Shown: in pieces, positions 57,256 through 64,000 of the stretch
Layout: the number at the start of each line of letters is the position of its first letter
Numbering within the stretch: the first letter of the stretch is position 1
Source: Symsagittifera roscoffensis
Taxonomy: Eukaryota; Xenacoelomorpha; Acoela; Convolutidae
Length of the DNA stretch: 64,000 bases
Direction: 5' to 3'
NCBI RefSeq assembly: GCF_963678635.1
Contig: NC_087071.1
Location: 11,793,088 to 11,857,087 of the forward strand
Notes under the pieces: model-generated
Told to the model about the DNA's origin: nothing
Databases searched by the model: none
Seen by the model: the letters and a program-made list of their open reading frames with translations, nothing else
Position numbers and translations under genes: made by a program

Positions 57256-58588
57256 TTTAATGAAACTAGCATATTCGTTTGTTTGATCTTTGGTAATGTC
57301 AGGTTCGAACCTCCATCTCTCACAGTAAGAGAGAACAACGTGCGGAGTTTCTCAAAATACGATGTATTTTTAATGAGAGTTGGTATGAGATCATTCGCTA
57401 AGATTTTCTCTGTCTTCAAAAAGAGGAAAATTGGTGGGTGTTGTCCGAGCAATGATTTTTTTTGTACAGCATTGGTAACGAATTTGTAAACGTTTTGAGG
57501 AGAAAATTTTTAATGTTGTGCCCATTTCTTAAGCAGCTTAACGTGCTTTGCGGTTTTGTCCTGCAAAACTTGCTTTCATGACCAATAATCGACTATCAAA
57601 GATCCGCGGACTCGGGGTCAATCGACAATTTTGACTTTTTGAATACTTCTTTTGCTTTGATTAAAAAATCAAATTTTACTATCAAGTGGAACTTCGTTAC
57701 ATGGTAACCGAAGGCTCGTCCGTGTTGTTTTGAATCATCAAGAAAATATTTGAAATCATCTTTACTAGCTGTAGCATGGCCATCATTGGCCTACCATCTT
57801 TGTATCAGATTTTCGCGCGAGGTAGATTTCGTAAATGGGGTTATAGCGCCATCATGCATGGACATAGTTAATTACATAGTTGTGACAGTTCTGTCTTTTT
57901 GTTTTGTACAATTTGTTTGGTAAATTTTTGCGGTCTGTTTGAGTTAGCTGCGCTTCCGCTGTGCGGTTTTGCAGGCAAAGTGTTTCGGGTGTTCGTTTTT
58001 AGTTGTCAGTCCGGTACGCTTCAAAGGCGTGCAAGACGCACAAGCGTAACACCATACGCCACCACTTTTTAGATGATTAGTGCAAATGGAACAATTGGTT
58101 TGGTTTAATCTCCAGCAGGAAGGGAGGCTTGTGACATGTTAATGGTACATTAATTGAATTAAATCGAAGTTCAATAACCATAATACGAGAAATTTCCGAT
58201 ATATTAAAAAATGGGGAGATTACAATTCTACCATGAAAAACATTAAGACCATTAAATACTTCTTTTTCGCTGGTTCAATTTTTTTGAGCCCATTTTCGTC
58301 ATTGCGTTCCAGTCGAGTTTTCCATCTCCATTTTGTAGAAGAAGAAACACTTCAATTACTATACACAATAGTCGTTGCATTAGTATAGTAACAGTGTAAA
58401 GCTAATATTAGGTACTAAGTCAGGTTAGTTACTCATATATTTGAATAAAATGAGATGAAATTATTAAGTCAATAGAATCATCAATTTAGGAGTGAAAAGG
58501 TAAAGTAGAAAAATTTTTACACCTTAAAATTGTAAGCAACGTAAAATTATTAAAACCATGTTTAAATAAACATGCTATTGCAAATCAA
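57256..58588. other. No recognisable gene
   Basis: AT-rich sequence between two decayed retroelement genes, probably including their untranslated parts. GGTTCGAACC at 57302-57311 resembles a tRNA-type B box, but no tRNA fold or A box was found. Nothing else is supported. Confidence 0.3.
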
Positions 58589-59065
58589 CTAATGAAAACG
58601 GAGTTCACGCCATGTTTTTGTTTGCGTAAATATAGGATTAGATTCCCTTTCAATAGCATAGAACTCTTTTAATTTTTTCTTGAACGTTGTAGTAATCTCA
58701 AAATTTCGTAATTTAACGGGCAAGGAATTCCATTTTTTGACGTCAGATATTATACGCTTAGTTCGTTGATTTATCCTACGATTCGCTGTCGGTAGCCTCA
58801 ATGCATTTGTAAAAGCTTTCCTTTTGTTATAAAGCTACTGATATAGATATGTGGCACATTTCAGTTCAATTCTGTACTTTTCCGTAATGCGACAGAAGAT
58901 ATAAATTTTCATCTGAGAAATGTGCTGCTCAAAGCCCATTTCAACTGCTTTTCTAGCGAAATCATTTGACCTTGCAGTAATTTGCTCTAAAACAATTGCC
59001 GCATAATCTAAATGACATAAAACTAAACAATGATGCAGAGCACCCAAAGTCAATGTTGGACGTTG
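58589..59065 (-). pseudogene. Decayed C-terminal end of a non-LTR reverse transcriptase
   Basis: One minus-strand frame with a single internal stop (58835-58837) carries LHHCLVLCHLDYAAIVLEQI, then RLPTANRRINQRTKRI, then VKKWNSLPVKLRNF and FKKKLKEFY. This series is typical of the thumb and C-terminal end of LINE reverse transcriptases of the CR1/jockey kind (pattern WNSLP..LR......FK..LK.F). The catalytic part is absent, as expected of a truncated copy, although LINE truncation usually removes the 5' end. It stands alone in host sequence. Confidence 0.6.
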
Positions 59066-60889
59066 TCAAATAGTATCTGACATTTTAATTCCCTGGGCCG
59101 TTTTTTGCAATATTTCTTGATTGATCTTTTCTAATCAGTAGGTCAGTTATGTCTGTCGTAGTTGACGATTTTTTGTGCCTTTGTCTTATGGTAAGATCGA
59201 CTCGATAGCCCATAATGTTTATTCGAAAAGTCAAAACGTCTCTGTTCCTGTTTCCCACCCCCTCGTAAGATTACGACTTAAAGCTCGTCATAAATTATTC
59301 AAATGGAAATTTTAATGCAAGAAATATTGTATGAATTTGCTCACGCTGACACGTTTTAATGCAATTTAGAATATCAAAAATCTTTTTAAGTAGGCTTTCA
59401 TAGATCAGGTTTCAGAAAAAAGATCCAAGTTTAAGAACCAATTTTACTTAAATAAGAGAGCATTCCTTGGTGCAAATCATAGTAGTACTCACCAGTGCTT
59501 GGTGAATCAGTTCATTGTTTCTTCAAGAGAAAGAGGTTAGGAGCCCTTGGGTGCGTTAATTTTATCTGTTTTCAAGTTTTTTTTTAAATATATTAACTTC
59601 CCTTTACCCTTTCCAATTTTTTCTTCCGGCACTTCGCGAAGTGGGAAGGAGCTATGTGCCAGGTTTGGTTTTTCCAAAGTTTGACCACCCCTAAAACCTC
59701 ATAGAGGGGCAAGTGTGCTTTCTTTCAAAAATCTCAATTGTGATTTGAATTCGAATTGAAAAATTGTCTCAGTAATGAGAAAACGTGGTTTGATTTTTTC
59801 TGCGTTCAAGCCTAAATGAAACAAATATGCTAATATGCTCATTTTGATACAACCTATCTTCAATCTGGAGATTTTTTCGAGTGCTACAATTCTTGCCATG
59901 TTAAAGCTACATTATATATTAGCATAGCACTGCTGATAACCTGAGAGGTACAAGTATGACAGTTGGGTCCCAAGCAAAAGCATGTGTGAAAGATGCGTAC
60001 CGCAATTTTTTCCACTTCGTTAGTTTTTTCCTTTTCTAATTTTATTTTCAAGTGTCTGGCGTCTTCCTGGAATGAAGTTCTATCGAGACATACGAAAATT
60101 AAAATTGATAAACGTTTTTGATTTCTTTCTACTTATGTTTTTATGTTTGCGTTGTATCGCAATTGATGCTAAGCTTCGCATCGCCTCTGTGTTTTTTTTT
60201 GCTATTTTTTCATGTTTTCCGTGAATGTTTTGCTATCATCTTATATATTGCAGCTTTTGATCTACTTTGATAAAACAACATAACATTATAGGACAATTTT
60301 GATAATAATTTTTTATCTGGTATTTGAATTGGCTGATAGAATCTCCAGAATGTCCGTTCTTAGTCGTTTCTTCAAAGTTTTTTTTTAAATATCTAATCTA
60401 AGTCTTTTTCTGCCTTTTGGTTTTGTTTTTCCCATGTTTTTGTATCGCAATGTGTGCGAAGCTCAGCTTCGCCTCTGTTTAATCTTTTTGATCAAATGTT
60501 TTCTGCTTTTTTCTATTACCAAAAAAAAGTTGGTTTTCGAATGTTATTAAGCGTTTTCCTGATCGAAAGAAAGAGGGGATGCGAAGTTGTTCCCAATATA
60601 ATTTACAACTTTTTTGACCTAATTGAGCTGTAATTGATCATTTTAAGCTTTGCCCCCATTTTAACATTGCCCCCCTTAGAAGACCAAGTAAACAATCTAC
60701 CCCGTAAAATTAAATAGCAAATTCAAGCCGTGAGGCCTGCGTGTACTATGCTCAAATCTGATTGGCTGAAAAAGAAAGCTTTTAACCAAGTGAACAATTT
60801 TCCTCCTAAATTGATTTAGGGGAGATAGTTCTCTTGGTCTAATTAATCTTGTTAAATTAGTGAGCATGTTTGGCAATGCAACTCTTCAG
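59066..60889. other. Non-coding stretch with short perfect palindromes
   Basis: No gene is recognised. It contains CACTTCGCGAAGTG (59630-59643) and a duplicated ~40-bp phrase, TGTATCGCAA...GCTTCGC...GCCTCTGT, at about 60154-60191 and 60441-60478. The second copy includes the perfect palindrome GCGAAGCTCAGCTTCGC (60456-60472). These may be ends of small non-autonomous elements. Confidence 0.35.
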
Positions 60890-61061
60890 AGGTTTCATTA
60901 TTGTTCAGCCTGATAGTTGGAATGTTCACCCTTTACATGCCTCCGATGATTTCGAGAAATGGCTCAATGGAGTCCTATGATTACTGGAAATTCCGTCATT
61001 ACGAGTGGACATTTTTAATTGTTCTCTTAATATGCGGTGGAACATGGCCGATTTATTTGAG
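60890..61061 (+). CDS. Multi-pass membrane protein gene, penultimate exon visible
   Basis: The exon lies between the acceptor CAACTCTTCAG (60879-60889) and the donor GAG|GTAACT (61061/61062). It encodes a transmembrane segment (VSLLFSLIVGMFTLYMPP), a polar loop with an NGS glycosylation sequon, and most of a second transmembrane segment (LIVLLICGGTWPIYL). It ends two bases into a codon, which matches the phase of the exon at 61327. I do not recognise the family. Upstream exons were not found, so the start is missing. Confidence 0.55.
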
Positions 61062-61326
61062 GTAACTGGAACTGTTTTCAAAATCATCAAGTTTTTGGGT
61101 AGTTCAGAAAATCTAGCGTTTTAATTATCAAAAAAAAAGTCGCGTGCAAGTTTCACTGCAGCAGCTGGTTATTACTTTTCCCACAAGGATCCAAATAGCG
61201 TTTGGGAACATCATAATTTCTGTCGTATGATTTTAATCAAACCGCTGCCTAAATAGGTAAAAAAAACGTCGTTCACATAGAGCTAAGTTTAAATGGCGCA
61301 ACCAAGTTGACCCATTTTTGTTTTAG

Positions 61327-61840
61327 TTGGCTAACTGAAAGGAGACAAATTCCTCTTCACTTTATGGGCGAAGTTTTGATTCGTATCGGATTATATGGAG
61401 GCTTACTTGTGCTATTATGTCATCCGAAAGAAATCATCCAACTTGTCAATCAACCGTTATTCTCAATTGTCATCGCAATAATATCATCATCCTTTTATGT
61501 TCTCCAAATTATTTGTGCATTAATTGCATACAGTGATATATCAGCTTTTAGAACTATGGCTTTTAGCTACTGTTCCTGGGGTTTACTAGGGTTCATCAGC
61601 AAGCTGATTTCAACCGGAGTTTACTGGCATATATTTCTGGGGTCATTTTTAAGTGTTTATTCATCCGTGGCTTTAAGAATGCTCTATAAACGCAGTGGAA
61701 AAAGTGTCCAGCTCACGTCAGTTGATCGAAACAGTTTAGACGAAGAACCGAATTCTAATTTAATAGAATTAGAGTTCTTGTCTAATCCGAAAATGAATTC
61801 GTCATTTCAGGGTTGGCTTAAAATTAATAACAGAATCTAA
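61327..61840 (+). CDS. Multi-pass membrane protein gene, last exon
   Basis: It follows the acceptor CATTTTTGTTTTAG and continues the reading frame of 60890-61061 across a 265-bp intron (joined codon AGT). It encodes about four further hydrophobic segments, around LIRIGLYGGLLVLLC, IVIAIISSSFYVLQIICALIAY, YCSWGLLGFISKLI and FLGSFLSVYSSVALRMLY. A basic, then acidic cytosol-like tail (SLDEEPNSN) follows, to a stop at 61838-61840. With the previous exon this gives roughly six membrane spans, suggesting a small integral membrane protein, perhaps a transporter or receptor. An ATG at 61307 would read through the acceptor and is probably not used. A possible AATAAA lies at 62227-62232. Family unknown. 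Confidence 0.6.
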
Positions 61841-63269
61841 ATATTTAAAATATTGGCTTCGAAGAATTATTTGGCTGTGAATGATATCGGCCGTTTCAAT
61901 AGTTTTAAGATTTCCAGATTATTGTTTGGATCCTGTTCATTGTAAAACCATTATCTAGAGTATTCATAACTTTTTATCCTGCGGAAGGTTAAGTCTGGCT
62001 AAAAGTTTCAATGTTAATTTCGGTCAGATTAGTTGATGTCATTTAATAGCAAATCTGAATCAATTAATATTTTTAGGGTTGGAATTGGTGTTTTAATCTC
62101 CTAATCTATTTAGAACAAACTTTTGCGAAGATAAAAACTGATTAAAAGAAAGACAATGAAACAAAGATCCACTTAGCGAATGCCCCTAAAAATGTATAAA
62201 TTAGGTATAAATTGAACAAATAGTAAAATAAAACAAGGATAGCCGGTTACTTTGTCCCGACCTTAGCCTTGAAAAATAATAACTAATTTTTTTTTCAAAT
62301 TAGTGTGTTTTTTTCTGCATGGTGTGATAAAAAGATCTGAACAAAAATATAGAACTTTAGCATATTCAACAGTCATCGTGAAATAGGCCAATTGGAAATC
62401 AGTTTTTTTACAAACAAAAAAATCGTTAAACGGCGTTAAAAACTAGAGTAAATATAAGTTTTCACGGCCTAAATTGAGTATAAATAAGCTATTGTAAGCC
62501 TGCATGCTCACCTTATTAGCTCGAAATTAGACCAAAATTAAAAAAATTTGAAACCGGTTTTCCTCGACATTGAGAATTTTTTTTTAATGTTCGAATCACG
62601 ACCGGAACGGCTATAAAATGATATATCACTCGACCCATTCCAATGATTTTTTGTGGTATCTGATTTTGCATGGAAGAAAAAGTAAAACACACCCTAATGC
62701 GAAATTCCTCCCCATTTTTCAATGGTCCGAACAATTAGAATAAGACTTAAGATTTTCTTACGAATTTGAAAAGCAAACATTTTTCTAAAAAAAGCACTCA
62801 TAAGGTAATTTTTTAACAGAATTTGAACAAATTTCAGAAGTTTGTAGATACTCATAAACAGTCAGCAGTTTTTCTTCGCAGTGATCTTTTAGTTTACTAA
62901 ACAAAATCTAAATTTTTTCTTTTGTTTTGTGAATACAGGGTTCAGAACAGTGAAACTGATACATCTGTAGACCAGAATCCGATACTGTAACATAGGAACA
63001 ATGTTAAGTTGATTGTAATCTAATAGCTGATATCTTGGCACACAGTGCCTTTATTTCGAATAATACCACATTGTTTTCCGAGTCTGATTTTATCAAAATC
63101 AATATGATTGACAAATCAAAACTTGCAATCAAGAGAAATGCCCACATATTTAAAAACGGGCTTAACTTTAATATTACAGAAATTAAATCGGAAATTGTGG
63201 TTGGACTCACTATTGAATAGATTAATAACTAACCGTCTGCTATTAGCCAACTTTGATTTAAACCTGACA
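61841..63269. other. No recognisable gene
   Basis: AT-rich sequence after the membrane protein gene, presumably its 3' UTR at first. Short frames (for example 62516-62734 minus, 63035-63220 plus) show no recognisable features. Confidence 0.3.
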
Positions 63270-63468
63270 GATGGGACTGAAAATGAAGGAAGTTTTTCAA
63301 AAGAAATTAGGACATGTTTGGATCGGTCAGGGTTGGTGAGCGAGCTTCGAAATTTCAAATCGAGGTACAATTTCAGAGACGAAATGCTGAACATGGTACT
63401 TAAAAACGTTATGGGCAGTGACTCAACGAAATTGAAATTGGCAAGAACAGAAAGTTTGCGATTAGAAA
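63270..63468 (+). CDS. Possible exon of an unknown gene
   Basis: An acceptor-like AACCTGACAG precedes an open stretch encoding a charged, helix-rich peptide (EIRTCLDRSGLVSELRNFKS and onward). It may end at a weak donor, GAAA|GTATTT, or run to the stop at 63474-63476. The helix pattern loosely recalls the N-terminal helical part of LisH-type centrosomal proteins such as OFD1 and FOPNL, but the similarity is too weak to assign. It could be chance. Confidence 0.2.
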
Positions 63469-63476
63469 GTATTTAA

Positions 63477-64000
63477 ATATCTTTTTCATAGCTATTGGGA
63501 TATTTTTAACTACCCCCTGCGATTGCAATTGGGGTTAACATGAGAAGAGAATCCGTATAAGCTCAACCAACCGTTGGTTTAGTTATATTATGGGCTGGTC
63601 CTTCGTTACTAGGTACCATAAGGGGATAGTTAAGGAGATCCCTGCTGTTGTATATCGGAATTTATTTGTGTAAAAGTTAAAGCTGCAAAAATAGAGAAAT
63701 TCGAAGCTAAAGAGCGCAACTTTCTGCATGTTTGTAGTCAAAATTAACTTACTGCAGTTTCGAATTCTGTATTCAATAAAATTAATTTATTTATTCGATT
63801 ATTTGTAAAAATGTTAATTCTGTTTATCCTGTACATTTTTCTGTTTATTTTTTGTTTCAAGTAATTTTTCAGCTTCTTGGTGACATTTTTTAAGTTAGAG
63901 TAATCCAGTGACTAAACAGGTGATTTGTTGTCCCAGCATAACTATTCAAGCATATCTAAGCATTGTTTGCTCACTAAGTTGTGCCTAGTGCCCGGGAAAT
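63477..64000. other. No recognisable gene
   Basis: AT-rich sequence up to the window end, with an AATAAA at 63775-63780. Nothing else is supported. Confidence 0.3.

Noticed and set aside
57300-57330. tRNA or tRNA-derived SINE from the GGTTCGAACC word
   Set aside because: No A box at the right distance and no cloverleaf could be drawn.

Overview
This is a metazoan-looking, AT-rich window dominated by nested LTR retroelements. The host sequence has spliceosomal introns, and decayed retroelement proteins of kinds seen in invertebrate animal genomes are present. I cannot name the species; a cnidarian, mollusc or similar invertebrate is only a weak lean. About 46 of the 64 kb consists of two nearly identical giant Ty3/gypsy-type elements in opposite orientation, tail to tail, 1.8 kb apart: element A (6916-29694, plus strand, 22.8 kb) and element B (31516-54488, minus strand, 23.0 kb). 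Both sit inside an older, broken relative (element C). C survives as 1-6915 and 29695-31067, the latter ending in its 3' LTR at 30185-31067.

A and B share one layout: LTR (881/884 bp, TG...CA); a primer-binding-like site 11 nt inside; a 2.4-2.5 kb non-coding leader with a ~70-bp repeat and a 13/14-bp minisatellite; ORF1 (2935 codons); a ~0.5 kb gap with a 20-bp tandem repeat; ORF2 (2959 codons); a short 3' UTR; a conserved polypurine site; and the LTR. ORF1 is a fused Gag-protease-RT-RNase H-integrase. It carries an extra C-terminal domain that resembles the OARD1/TARG1 class of macrodomain. ORF2 is not an envelope. It has a conserved N-terminal domain, a coiled coil, a complete SGNH (GDSL-type) hydrolase, a second degenerate SGNH-like domain, and about 1900 residues I cannot assign. 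Both ORFs are fully open in both copies. A's LTRs look identical by eye and B's differ at three or more sites, so both insertions look recent.

The strongest candidate for an undescribed system is this element family. It has two ORFs of almost equal size, two accessory enzyme-type domains (macrodomain and tandem SGNH), and a second copy of its 3' polypurine module very near the midpoint of the element. That placement recalls the central polypurine tract of lentiviruses and Ty1. The midpoint site is also kept in the old copy C, which has a tandem duplication beginning at that site. Hexamers of the form CTNGAG, CTTGAG above all, are conspicuously frequent in coding and non-coding parts of A and B but rare in C and the flank.

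The right-hand 9.5 kb (54489-64000) is host-like. It holds remnants of an old LTR (to 55102), a 0.9 kb decayed retroelement gene on the minus strand (56347-57255), a decayed non-LTR reverse transcriptase end (58589-59065), the last two exons of a multi-pass membrane protein gene (60890-61061 and 61327-61840), and one weak exon candidate near 63270.
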